A stretch of DNA of 64,000 bases. Origin: Hyphomicrobiaceae bacterium (GTDB lineage: Bacteria; Pseudomonadota; Alphaproteobacteria; Rhizobiales; Hyphomicrobiaceae). Below, one piece after another: positions 45,511-55,459 of this stretch. A model generated the notes under the pieces. The model was not told the origin of the DNA, ran no database searches, and saw only the letters and a program-made list of their open reading frames with translations. How positions within the stretch are numbered: the stretch's first letter is position 1; every line of letters starts with the position of its first letter. The stretch covers positions 31,454 through 95,453 of the forward strand of contig JAHDXT010000011.1 in the NCBI GenBank assembly GCA_023384095.1. Direction: 5' to 3'. The position numbers were made by a program, and so were the translations under genes.

Positions 45511-48374
45511 CGCTGAGCCTCCCGGAAATCGGCGCCGAAGGCGGAGACCGCGGGGCGCGTTTGCCCAAGCGGATCCGCGAGGCGCTCGAAGCGCGGCCAG
45601 CTCTCCCCGGCCTCGTCGGGCTTCGCCCGTTCGACGCGCACGCGCAGGTCGTACCAGGCGGCCTGGCCCGTCACGGGATCGCTGTTGGAGAAGCGGTAGC
45701 CGCCCTCCCGCTCGGGCAAAAGCTCCGAGATCAGATGGTTGAGCAGGAAGCCCCGGGTCGCCTCCGGCGCATCCGGCGCAAGGCCCCAGGCCCCGGCCCG
45801 CTTGCCGACCGCGTTCCACGTCCAGACCGTATCCGGGTTGACGCCCTCCATCAGGCGCACCTGGCACTTCACCCGGCCGATGGCGCTCGTGATCCACACC
45901 CAGTCGTCATCGCCGACGCCGAGCGCGAGGGCGCGGTCGCGATGGATGTAGAGCCGGTTCTCCGCCGTGATCTGGCGCAGCCACGCATTCTGCGATCCCC
46001 AAGAATGATACATGTGCATGGGCCGCTGCGTGACGGCGTGGAGCGGGTACTCGGCCTCGTCCAGCACCGCGCCCTCGAACGGCGCGTACCAGAACGGGAT
46101 CGGATCGAAGAACGTCTCGATGCGGCGGCGATGGCTCGGCGGCGGCTGCACCGCCCCATGCCCGCGTGCGGCGAGGCGGAACCTCTGCAGCGGCTCGAGG
46201 TAGAGCTGAAAGATGATCGGGTCGGCCGAGCCGACGAACCCCACCTCCTTCGCCCACTCGAGATACGCCTTGTTGGCGTGCTTGTAGAAGCGCTGCTCGG
46301 GCTCGAGGTGGTGCTGATGGAAGCAGCCGTTGGCGATGTACTCGTCGAGCTGCCTCGGGTTGGGCGCGCCCTTGCCGTAACTCCTGCCGTCGGCGCCGCG
46401 GAAGCCTGCCAGCGGCCCGATGCCGGGGCCTCGCTCGTGATTGACGATGTAATCCGCATAGCCGCCCGGGTACTTGGGCGCCCCCTGCTCATCCACGAAG
46501 CCGGGCAGCCTCAGGCGCGCACCGAGGTCGATCAGCACGGCCTGGAAGGGACGCACGTCGCGGTCGGGCGCCACCACGGGCTGGCGGATCGCATCGGCGG
46601 GACCGTCCGGCTCCGAGATGGGGCGGTCGAGCAGCGAGATGCAGTCCCAGCGCTCGAGATAGGTCGTATCCGGAAGGATAAGGTCCGCGTAGGGGACCAT
46701 CTCCGAGAAGTAGGCATCCGAATAGATGATCCTCGGGATGCTGTAGTCGTCTGTTCCCGGAGCCTTCTCGGTCAGGTAGCGCAGCACGGCCGGAATGTTC
46801 ATCGACGAGTTCCAGCTCATGTTGGCCATGTACATGAACAGGACGTCGACCGGGTAGGGATCGGCGTTGGCCGCGTTGGTGATGACCATGTGCATCAGGC
46901 CGTGGGCGGCGACCGGCGCGTCCCACGAGTAGGCCTTGTCGATGCGCAGCGGCCGGCCATCGCCGTCGACGAGCAGATCCTCCGGCCCCTGCGGGAAGCC
47001 TAGGGGCGAGCCGGCGAGCGGCTTTCCGGGATGCACCGTGCCGAGCTTCCCCGCGGGCCGGTTGGGCGGCGGCGTCGGCTTCGGGAACGGCGGCTTGTAG
47101 CGGAACCCGCCGGGGCAGTCGATGGAGCCGAGCAGGATCTGCAGCAGGTGCAGCAGGCGGCAGGTGTGAAAGCCGTTGGAATGGGCCGAGATGCCGCGCA
47201 TGGCGTGCATGGAGACAGGACGGCCGGTCATGGTCTCGTGCCGCCGCCCCGCCCAGTCGGTCCACGGCACGTCGAGGCTGATCTGCTGCTCGAAGGCCGT
47301 GTGCGCCAGCTCGCGGGCGAGCCGCCGGATGGTCTCGGCCGGCACTCCCGTCACGGCCGCCGCTTTCTCGGGGGTGTATTCGGCCGACAGGAACCGCTCC
47401 GCCATCGGCACGAACGACGGCACCGCCGTCCGGCCATCGGCCAGCTCGTACTCGCCCACCAGCGCCGGGGCGATGCCGGCCAGGGTGGCGTCCGCGAGGG
47501 CGCCACTCTGCTTGTCGAAGGCGAGCGGCTTGCCGTTGCCGCCGCGGGCGAACAGCCCGTCGTCGCCGGCGCCCGGATCGCGGATCACGAGCCACGGCGC
47601 GTTGGTGTAGCGCACGAGGTACTCGAGATCGATCCTCTGCGTCCGCAGCAGCTCGTGGATCAGCGCCCCGGCGAGCATTCCGTCCGTGCCCGGCCTGATG
47701 CCGATCCACTGGTCGGCAATGGCATTGTAGCCGGTGCGGACCGGGTTGACGGCGACGATCTTGACGCCGCGGGCTTTCAGCCTGCCCAGCGCGGCCTTGA
47801 TGGGGTTCGAGGCGTGGTCCTCGGCGACGCCGAACAGCATGAAGTACTTCGTCCGGTCCCAATCGGGATCGCCGAATTCCCAGAACGAGCCGCCGAACGT
47901 GTAGAGGCCGGCAGCCGCCATGTTCACGGAGCAGAACCCGCCGTGGGCGGCGAAGTTGGGCGTGCCGAACTGCTGGGCGAACCACCCGGTCAGCGCCTGC
48001 GACTGGTCGCGGCCGGTGAAGAAGGCGAGCCGGCTCGGGTCCCTCTCGCGCACCTCGCCGAGCCACCCGGCCGCGATGGAGAGCGCCTCTTCCCAGCCGA
48101 TCTCGGCGAACTCGCCCGATCCGCGCGGTCCCACACGCTTCAGCGGCGCCTTCAGCCGCGCCGGTGAATAGTGCTGCATGATGCCGGCGGCGCCTTTGCC
48201 GCACAGCACGCCCCTGTTCACCGGATGATCGCGGTTACCCTCGATGTACCGGACCTTGCCGTTCCTCAGGTGCACCTTGATGCCGCAGCGGCAGGCGCAC
48301 ATGTAGCAGGTCGTCGTTTTGGCCGCGTCGCCGACGGGCACGGAAAGGGCGATGCTGGGCTCCCCGGTCGGCAT
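45507..48374 (-). CDS. soeA: Sulfite dehydrogenase molybdopterin subunit SoeA
   Basis: 955-residue molybdoenzyme that oxidises sulfite to sulfate in the cytoplasm. An N-terminal [4Fe-4S] site (Cys23-x2-Cys26-x3-Cys30-x27-Cys58) precedes the MopB domains with RDQSQALTGWFAQQFGTPN and the C-terminal LHAVTQRPMHMYHSWGSQNA. There is no twin-arginine signal, which fits cytoplasmic SoeA and argues against periplasmic PsrA/PhsA. Lys/Arg content and the length agree with the Soe branch. A perfect 7-3-7 palindrome lies 47 bp before the start and an Lrp-type regulator gene lies just upstream. Confidence 0.9.
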   Translation of the reverse strand: MPTGEPSIALSVPVGDAAKTTTCYMCACRCGIKVHLRNGKVRYIEGNRDHPVNRGVLCGKGAAGIMQHYSPARLKAPLKRVGPRGSGEFAEIGWEEALSIAAGWLGEVRERDPSRLAFFTGRDQSQALTGWFAQQFGTPNFAAHGGFCSVNMAAAGLYTFGGSFWEFGDPDWDRTKYFMLFGVAEDHASNPIKAALGRLKARGVKIVAVNPVRTGYNAIADQWIGIRPGTDGMLAGALIHELLRTQRIDLEYLVRYTNAPWLVIRDPGAGDDGLFARGGNGKPLAFDKQSGALADATLAGIAPALVGEYELADGRTAVPSFVPMAERFLSAEYTPEKAAAVTGVPAETIRRLARELAHTAFEQQISLDVPWTDWAGRRHETMTGRPVSMHAMRGISAHSNGFHTCRLLHLLQILLGSIDCPGGFRYKPPFPKPTPPPNRPAGKLGTVHPGKPLAGSPLGFPQGPEDLLVDGDGRPLRIDKAYSWDAPVAAHGLMHMVITNAANADPYPVDVLFMYMANMSWNSSMNIPAVLRYLTEKAPGTDDYSIPRIIYSDAYFSEMVPYADLILPDTTYLERWDCISLLDRPISEPDGPADAIRQPVVAPDRDVRPFQAVLIDLGARLRLPGFVDEQGAPKYPGGYADYIVNHERGPGIGPLAGFRGADGRSYGKGAPNPRQLDEYIANGCFHQHHLEPEQRFYKHANKAYLEWAKEVGFVGSADPIIFQLYLEPLQRFRLAARGHGAVQPPPSHRRRIETFFDPIPFWYAPFEGAVLDEAEYPLHAVTQRPMHMYHSWGSQNAWLRQITAENRLYIHRDRALALGVGDDDWVWITSAIGRVKCQVRLMEGVNPDTVWTWNAVGKRAGAWGLAPDAPEATRGFLLNHLISELLPEREGGYRFSNSDPVTGQAAWYDLRVRVERAKPDEAGESWPRFERLADPLGQTRPAVSAFGADFREAQR

Positions 48375-48420
48375 GCGCGACGTCTCTCCGCTGGTCCTGT
48401 CGTCTGTTCGGTGTCGGATT

Positions 48421-48437
48421 GTATCGTTGGACGATAC
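48421..48437. promoter_or_regulatory. Operator-like palindrome upstream of soeA
   Basis: GTATCGT-tgg-ACGATAC is perfectly symmetrical and 47 bp from the soeA ATG. It is AT-richer than its surroundings and is located where an operator would act. The regulator is unknown; the Lrp/AsnC protein encoded next door is the obvious candidate, and a GntR-type protein is the alternative. Confidence 0.55.
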
Positions 48438-48557
48438 GGCGCGTTTCGGTGCGTGAGACTGCCATCACGGGATACGGGGCTCAACAAGAATTCGTAACCT
48501 CGAATATAAAGACCGGCAAGGACGGAACGGGCCCGCTTGCGCTCGCCCGCCGGCCGG

Positions 48558-49070
48558 TCACGCCTCCGCCCCGGCAGCGGTTTCCGCGAACCCGAGCGGC
48601 AGCGCTGTGGTGTACTTGATCTGCTCCATGGCGAAGGCGGAAGAGACGCTCGACAGCTCGATCCTGCCGATCAGCCTCTTGTAGAAGGCGTCGTAGGCCG
48701 CGATGTCCGGCACCACGACGCGCAGCAGGTAATCGACCTGGCCGCTCATGCGGTAGAACTCGACCACTTCGGGAAACTCGACGATTACGGCGTGGAACCG
48801 TTCCAGCCAATCCAGCGAATGCTGACTGGTGCTGATGGAGACGAACACCGTCACGCCGGCGCGCACCTTCTTCGGGTCGAGCAGTGCGACGCGGCGCTGG
48901 ATCACGCCCGCTGCCTCCAGCTTCTGGATGCGCCGCCAGCACGGCGTCGTGGACAGCCCGACGGCCTTGCCGATCTCGGCAACCGGCAGCGCGCAGTCCT
49001 GCTGCAGGATGCGGAGGATCTTGACGTCCATCGCGTCGAGCATGGGACCCTCGATTTCTTGCAATTCCAT
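48558..49070 (-). CDS. Lrp/AsnC family transcriptional regulator
   Basis: 170-residue regulator. The N-terminal winged helix (ILRILQQDCALPVAEIGKAV and GLSTTPCWRRIQKLEAAGVI) is followed by the RAM/ActR effector domain (GVTVFVSISTSQHSLDWLER, MSGQVDYLLRVVVPDIAAYD). Lrp proteins respond to amino acids or related small ligands. The ATG at 49070 follows AGGAGAG. It is transcribed toward soeA with a 183-bp gap and is divergent from the DUF442 gene, so it may control one or both. Confidence 0.95.
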   Translation of the reverse strand: MELQEIEGPMLDAMDVKILRILQQDCALPVAEIGKAVGLSTTPCWRRIQKLEAAGVIQRRVALLDPKKVRAGVTVFVSISTSQHSLDWLERFHAVIVEFPEVVEFYRMSGQVDYLLRVVVPDIAAYDAFYKRLIGRIELSSVSSAFAMEQIKYTTALPLGFAETAAGAEA

Positions 49071-49251
49071 TCTCTCCTGCCGCTGAGTGCGCAACAGGAT
49101 TTTCCTTCGTAGCAGAAGCACGGCAGAATTTAGTATTTTTTTCTTGTTTCTCGGTCGCCACGTGTTGTCCGCAGGCAGCCCGCGCGGCATAATCCTCCGC
49201 AGTCCGCCGGTCAGTCAGCAGCGTCCGCCCCCCCGACAAGGTCGTGAGCCA

Positions 49252-49767
49252 ATGAAGTCGATCACCTACATCACTCCGAGCTTCGCGGTGACAGATATGC
49301 CATCGCCAGAGGATTTCGGGCGGTTCGCCGCGCTGGGCTTCAAGTCCGTCATCGGCAACCGCCCGGACAACGAGGAGGAGGGGCAGATCACCGGGCGCGA
49401 GGAGGCGGTGCTCGCCTGGCGCGACGGGCTCCGGTTCCGCCATATACCGGCCGCCAAGCACGGTCTGTTCACAGATGCCGTGGTCGAGCCGATGGCCGAT
49501 GCGCTGAACGCGCTCGAGGGTCCGGTCATCGCCCACTGCAAGACGGGCCTGCGCTCGGCGATCGTGTGGGCCGCCGCCAGCGCCCGCAGCCAGCCGGTCG
49601 ACTGCGTCCTCGCGGCGCTCAGAAAGGCCGGTTTCGACCTCGACTTCCTGCGCGACGACCTCGAAGCCCAGGCCGACCGCAAGCGCTGGCTCGGCTCGAG
49701 CCCGGCTCTCGACTGCCGCCAATCGGCGCTGCTGCCGGACGACCCGGGACAGCGGGCTGCCGCCTGA
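49252..49767 (+). CDS. DUF442/TIGR01244 phosphatase-like protein
   Basis: 171-residue protein with a dual-specificity phosphatase-like fold. IGNRPDNEEEGQ is the DUF442 signature, and the Cys-Arg P-loop is HCKTGLRS with Cys96 and Arg101. Members are fused or linked to sulfur-metabolism proteins (Blh/PRF) and are annotated as sulfurtransferases or protein phosphatases; activity is not established here. Position next to soeABC and an Lrp gene is consistent with a sulfur role. The ATG at 49252 is followed by the family start SITYITPSFAV. Confidence 0.9.
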   Translation: MKSITYITPSFAVTDMPSPEDFGRFAALGFKSVIGNRPDNEEEGQITGREEAVLAWRDGLRFRHIPAAKHGLFTDAVVEPMADALNALEGPVIAHCKTGLRSAIVWAAASARSQPVDCVLAALRKAGFDLDFLRDDLEAQADRKRWLGSSPALDCRQSALLPDDPGQRAAA

Positions 49768-49832
49768 GCGGTCCGAGGACCTCATGGCAGCGCGCCCGAC
49801 GGCGGTTCAGGGCGGGTCGCGCGGGAACGGCT

Positions 49833-50468
49833 TCAACCTTGGAGAGCGCTGCGCACCTCGCGACGCAGCGCCGGCAGTAACTCGTCCTCGAACCACGGAT
49901 GGGACCTGATCCAGCCGTTGTTGCGCCAGGAGGGGTGCGGCAGGGGCAGATAGCGCGGCCGCTCGGAGGCGGCCATCACCGCGCGCCAGTCGCGCACCGT
50001 ATCAGTCAGGCCCCGGGCGGCCGGCCCCAGGTGCCAGCGCTGCGCATGGTGGCCGACCAGGAGGACCAGCTCGAGCCGGCGCAGCCCGGCGAAGACCTGG
50101 TGGTGCCACAGGGCAGCGCATTCGCGCCGCGGCGGCAGGTCGCCGCCCTTGGCGTCGTGACCCGGGAAGCAGAAGCCCATCGGCACGATCGCCACCCGGC
50201 GCACGTCGTAGAATTCCTCCTTGGTGACGCCCATCCATGCGCGCAGCCGCTCCCCCGAGGGATCGGTGAACGGCATCCCCGAGGCGTGGACGCGCGTGCC
50301 CGGCGCCTGCCCGCAGACGGCGAGCCGCGCCGTCGGGCCGACGCGCAGCACCGGCCGCGGCTCGTGCGGCAGCGGCCGGCCCAGCGGCTCGTCCCGGCAG
50401 CGGCGGCAACGCCCGATCCGATCCAGGAGCGAAGCCAGTCCGCCCTCCGCCTGCCGGGTCTCAGACAT
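49833..50468 (-). CDS. Uracil-DNA glycosylase family protein
   Basis: 211-residue protein of the UDG superfamily. The N-terminal CRRC and the water-activating segment AVCGQAPGTRVHASGMPF resemble family 4/5-like motif 1 (GxxPG), and LPLPHPSWRNNGW is the HPSxRN motif 3. One cysteine pair and missing others make the [4Fe-4S] cluster of family 4 uncertain. It may act in base-excision repair, but some members lack activity. The start overlaps the MBL gene stop by 8 bp, so the two are co-translated. Confidence 0.88.
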   Translation of the reverse strand: MSETRQAEGGLASLLDRIGRCRRCRDEPLGRPLPHEPRPVLRVGPTARLAVCGQAPGTRVHASGMPFTDPSGERLRAWMGVTKEEFYDVRRVAIVPMGFCFPGHDAKGGDLPPRRECAALWHHQVFAGLRRLELVLLVGHHAQRWHLGPAARGLTDTVRDWRAVMAASERPRYLPLPHPSWRNNGWIRSHPWFEDELLPALRREVRSALQG

Positions 50469-51204
50469 CGACCACGAGGCCGTCTTCGGCGAGCAGCACG
50501 CCGGCGGCCCGAGCCTCCTCCCGATGCGCCAGCATGTGCTCGTTCATGTGGGTGATGAGCACGCGTCCGGCGCCGAGCCGGGCGAGGTTGGGCGCCAGAG
50601 TTTTCCAGGTCATGTGGTAGGGCACCGGCTTGTCGTACCCGTAGCATTCCGCGATGAAAAGGTCGGCGCCGGTCGCGCACGGCACGAGGCTGTCCACCCA
50701 TTCCGTGTCGCCGGAGAAGGCGAGCGTGCGGCCGCCGGCCTCGATCCGCAGCGCGCACGAGGGCGCTCCCGATGGATGCGAGACCTCGTAGGCCGTGACG
50801 GTGGCCTGACCGATCGGCATCGGCGCCCCGATGCGGTACACCACGAACGCCAGCTCATGGCGGCGACGGTTGCCGCTCGAGCCCGGGAACAGCACCTCCG
50901 ACGCGGCGCGCACCCGCTCCTCGATTCCGGCCGGGCCGGCGATGACGAGCGGCTCCGACCGCCGGCTTACGTAGTAGGCGTGCATCAGGAACCAGACGAG
51001 CCCGCTGTAGTGGTCTCCGTGCAGGTGCGAGATGTAGATGGTGCGGATGGCATTGGGGTCCATCCCATGGCGGCTGAGCGCGATCAGCGCCGTGGCGCCG
51101 CAGTCGATCAGGAACTGATCCTGCCCCGTCGCGACGTGATAGCAGGTCTGCAGCCGGCCGCCTGACCCGAATGCGTCGCCGCTGCCGAGCAATGTCAGCT
51201 TCAT
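50461..51204 (-). CDS. Metallo-beta-lactamase-fold hydrolase
   Basis: 247-residue MBL hydrolase. The metal site HLHGDHYSG (HxHxDH), a later Asp in AFSGDTEW and His in ITHMNEH are intact. The glycine-rich start LTLLGSGDAFGSGGRLQTCY resembles RNase Z-type enzymes, but the RNase Z exosite arm is missing. The substrate may be a phosphodiester or a lactone. It is downstream of a GST and overlaps the UDG gene. Confidence 0.9.
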   Translation of the reverse strand: MKLTLLGSGDAFGSGGRLQTCYHVATGQDQFLIDCGATALIALSRHGMDPNAIRTIYISHLHGDHYSGLVWFLMHAYYVSRRSEPLVIAGPAGIEERVRAASEVLFPGSSGNRRRHELAFVVYRIGAPMPIGQATVTAYEVSHPSGAPSCALRIEAGGRTLAFSGDTEWVDSLVPCATGADLFIAECYGYDKPVPYHMTWKTLAPNLARLGAGRVLITHMNEHMLAHREEARAAGVLLAEDGLVVDV

Positions 51205-51228
51205 CGCTTGCCCCTCCCCGGCTCCCGG

Positions 51229-51840
51229 TCAGGCCTTGGCGCTCGGCCGCGAGGCTACGTCCTCGTACCAGCGCTGGAGATTCTCGAGGCCGCCAGGCCG
51301 CTCGATGCGCGCCGGCTTCATGAAATCGACCGCCACCAGGGCCGTGATGTCGGCGATCGTGTACTCGCCGCCGGCGATGTAGCGGCACCCAGCCAACTCG
51401 GTGTCGAGCCAGGAGAGGACCTCGATGACGCGTGGCCGGTTGGCATCGCCCCACTCCTTCACCTGAGGCTCCTCGATCCCGGCCATGGCCGGGTGCGAAT
51501 GCCGGAAGCACTGGGCAACGCGGTAGAGGAGCCCGAACTCCATCCGCCGCTGCCACATCTCGACGTTGACCCGGCCCATGGCGCCTTTGCCGAACAGCGC
51601 CGGCTCGGGCTGCTGCTCCTCGAAATAGCGGCAGATGGCGACGCTCTCCGAGATCGCCGTGCCGTCGTCCAGCACCAGCACGGGCACCTGCTGCAGCGGG
51701 TTCTGCGCCGTGAAGGCCGTCGAGCGGTGCTCGCGCTTGAGGATGTCGATCTCTTCGGAAGGCACGGTGATGCCCTTCTCGGCCAGGAAGATGCGCACGC
51801 GCCGCGGATTGGGCGCCTTGGCTTGCTCGATGATCTTCAA
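51229..51840 (-). CDS. Glutathione S-transferase with TTG start
   Basis: 203-residue cytosolic GST. The N-domain (IIEQAKAPNPRRVRIFLAEK) and the glutathione-binding QVPVLVLDDGTAISESVAIC are clear, with a helical C-domain containing YIAGGEYTIADITALVA. The likely start is TTG at 51840, supported by GAGGAGGACCCC just upstream; no ATG fits because the domain begins two residues later. The longer frame to 52017 has no family similarity. It is divergent from the histidine kinase gene. Confidence 0.87.
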   Translation of the reverse strand: MKIIEQAKAPNPRRVRIFLAEKGITVPSEEIDILKREHRSTAFTAQNPLQQVPVLVLDDGTAISESVAICRYFEEQQPEPALFGKGAMGRVNVEMWQRRMEFGLLYRVAQCFRHSHPAMAGIEEPQVKEWGDANRPRVIEVLSWLDTELAGCRYIAGGEYTIADITALVAVDFMKPARIERPGGLENLQRWYEDVASRPSAKA

Positions 51841-52112
51841 GGGGTCCTCCTCGGGGACGATGGCGGATCCAGGTGCTGCATCGCACCAGAGTGCCCAGTG
51901 TTCCACGGCGGCAATGCCGAGCCAATCCCCGGCGTGCCGGTGGCCGCGGCCGGCAATTCGGTCACGCCACCCGAAAACGGGCCTGCAGGGCGCTCGAAGT
52001 AAACGAGGAATTAGCATTTTCCGTGAACAGTCGGAACGGGGCCCGGGAACGACATGCGTTCACGCCGGCGGCGGGGCTGCGTTCTTCCTGACCTCCCGGC
52101 AAGAGGCCCGTC
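51841..52112. promoter_or_regulatory. Divergent upstream region of GST and kinase genes
   Basis: 272 bp with no supported gene; it must hold the promoters for both. AT-richer sequence (AACGAGGAATTAGCATTTTC near 52001) lies about 110 bp before the kinase start. Confidence 0.45.
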
Positions 52113-53720
<1,608 letters not shown>

Positions 53721-54011
53721 AACGCTTTAGCGGCAAAGCGAACGGGGCACAGCTCCCGGGCAATGCCCCGCCGGAGCATGCCCGCTCATTGTGCGGGCGG
53801 GCTCCGATCCCTAAGTTGACGATTGCAGCCGAGGGGGGTGACTGGCGTTTGGATAGCCCTTGCGAAATCCGCGTGAATCCTGGCACCGCGCTGGGCGAGG
53901 GCGGCTGCCGCACGCTCCGTGTGACCGCCTGCTTGACCGGACCCTGCGAACGCCGCCGGATCAGGCCTGCGCGGCCGGGCCGGGGCACGCGGCTCATGGC
54001 GGGATGATGCG

Positions 54012-54716
54012 ATGCTGTGGTTTCTTCTGCTGCTGCTTGCGACCGGCGGTCTGATCCTCTTCCTGAGCGGGGACAGCGGCACCATCGCGGGTCTGGACCC
54101 GGCGAGCTTCGCCGGCCTGGTGGCAGGCGGCGCGCTGCTCCTCTATTTCGCCGCGTCGCTCGCCGGCTCCTACCGCGGGCGCTCGGCCCAGGCGGTCAAG
54201 GACCTCGCGGTCTGGGTCTTGATCGCGTTCGCGCTCGTCGCCGCCTACAGCTTCCGCGACGAGGTGTCGTATGTGGCGCGGCGCATGGCCGGAGAGTTGC
54301 TGCCCCCCGGAGAAGCCGTGGTTTTCGAAGGCAGGGAGAGTGGAGAGCAGGCCGTACGCATCCGCCGCCGCCCGGACGGGCATTTCTCCGTCCGTGCGCA
54401 AGTCAACGGCGCCCCCGTCACCATGCTGGTCGACACCGGCGCCTCCACCCTGGTGCTGCGGCCGGCGGACGCGCGTCGCGCCGGGATCGACACCGATCGG
54501 CTGGTCTACTCGGTCCCCGTGCAGACGGCGAACGGCACCGCGTATGCAGCCGCGGCCCGGCTGCGCGACGTCGCCATCGGCCCCATCCGGCTCGACAGGG
54601 TCGAAGCGCTCGTGGCCAAGCCTGGCGTGCTCGAGGAGAGCCTGCTCGGTATGAACTTCTTAAGGCGGCTGCGCTCTTATGAGTTCTCGGGAGAGTTCCT
54701 GACGCTTCGCAGCTAG
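54012..54716 (+). CDS. Membrane-anchored retropepsin-like aspartic protease, first copy
   Basis: 234 residues. Three hydrophobic segments (about 2-18, 32-52, 66-80) anchor the protein, and the rest is a TIGR02281-type retropepsin domain. The active motif LVDTGASTLVL has catalytic Asp141, and the flap-like LGMNFLRRL region closes the fold. Retropepsins act as dimers, since each domain gives one Asp. The next gene is a paralogue, so hetero- as well as homodimers are possible. The 291-bp upstream space (53721-54011) shows no gene. Confidence 0.88.
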   Translation: MLWFLLLLLATGGLILFLSGDSGTIAGLDPASFAGLVAGGALLLYFAASLAGSYRGRSAQAVKDLAVWVLIAFALVAAYSFRDEVSYVARRMAGELLPPGEAVVFEGRESGEQAVRIRRRPDGHFSVRAQVNGAPVTMLVDTGASTLVLRPADARRAGIDTDRLVYSVPVQTANGTAYAAAARLRDVAIGPIRLDRVEALVAKPGVLEESLLGMNFLRRLRSYEFSGEFLTLRS

Positions 54717-54769
54717 ACCCGTGCCGGTCCACGCCATCGCGATGCGTCGCAGCGCTTGGCGGGAATCGG

Positions 54770-55336
54770 GTGATGCGTCTGTCGTCCGGCGTGAGGCTCG
54801 CACTGAGCGAGGCGGCGCGGTGGCTGCTCGTCTCGGCGATGATGCTGGGCTCCATCGTATGGTTCGACGAGCTCAAGGCGGGCGCTTCGTACGCGCTCGG
54901 GCTCAGGCTCGATACCCTGCCCGTTCAGCCGGCGCCGATCGAGACTGCAGCGGACCGCACCAGCCCTGGCACCGTGGAGCTCAGTGCGGGGGCGCGGGGG
55001 CACTTCACGGCCGCCGCCTTCGTCAACGGGCGCCCGATCCAGGTGCTGGTCGATACGGGGGCCTCGATGGTGGCGCTGAGCTACGAGGACGCCGAGCGGG
55101 CCGGAGTGTTCGTCCGGCCCGGGGACTTCACGGGCCGCGTCCGCACCGCCAACGGTATCGCCAGGGTTGCGCCGGTCGTGCTCGACAGCGTCAGCATCGG
55201 CGACATAACCCTCTACGATATCGATGCCGCGGTGAGCGAGCCGGGGCAGCTCGGAACCACTCTCCTCGGCATGACGTTCATCGGGCGGCTCAGCCGCGCC
55301 GAGATGCGCGGCGGCGTCCTCATCCTGCAGGAATGA
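54770..55336 (+). CDS. Membrane-anchored retropepsin-like aspartic protease, second copy
   Basis: 188 residues with one N-terminal membrane helix (about 17-33) and a C-terminal retropepsin domain with LVDTGASMVALS (Asp95). Its sequence shares the framework of the preceding gene (FVNGRPIQVLVDTGAS versus QVNGAPVTMLVDTGAS; LLGMTFIGRL versus LLGMNFLRRL) but has two fewer membrane segments. GTG 54770 and ATG 54773 are adjacent starts. The 53-bp gap to the first copy suggests one transcript. Targets are unknown. Confidence 0.88.
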   Translation: MMRLSSGVRLALSEAARWLLVSAMMLGSIVWFDELKAGASYALGLRLDTLPVQPAPIETAADRTSPGTVELSAGARGHFTAAAFVNGRPIQVLVDTGASMVALSYEDAERAGVFVRPGDFTGRVRTANGIARVAPVVLDSVSIGDITLYDIDAAVSEPGQLGTTLLGMTFIGRLSRAEMRGGVLILQE

Positions 55337-55459
55337 GCCGGGCCGCCACGGGTTGGCCTCGGCCCGGCGATATTGCATGCTCCTCCGTGCCCGCCCCGAC
55401 CCGGCCCGCTTGCCGGACGATCATTGCCTTCCGACCGCACCTGAAACGATGGTGACCAC

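Noticed and set aside
53786..54085. 99-codon minus frame between kinase and retropepsin
   Set aside because: Overlaps the retropepsin start and has no coding signature.
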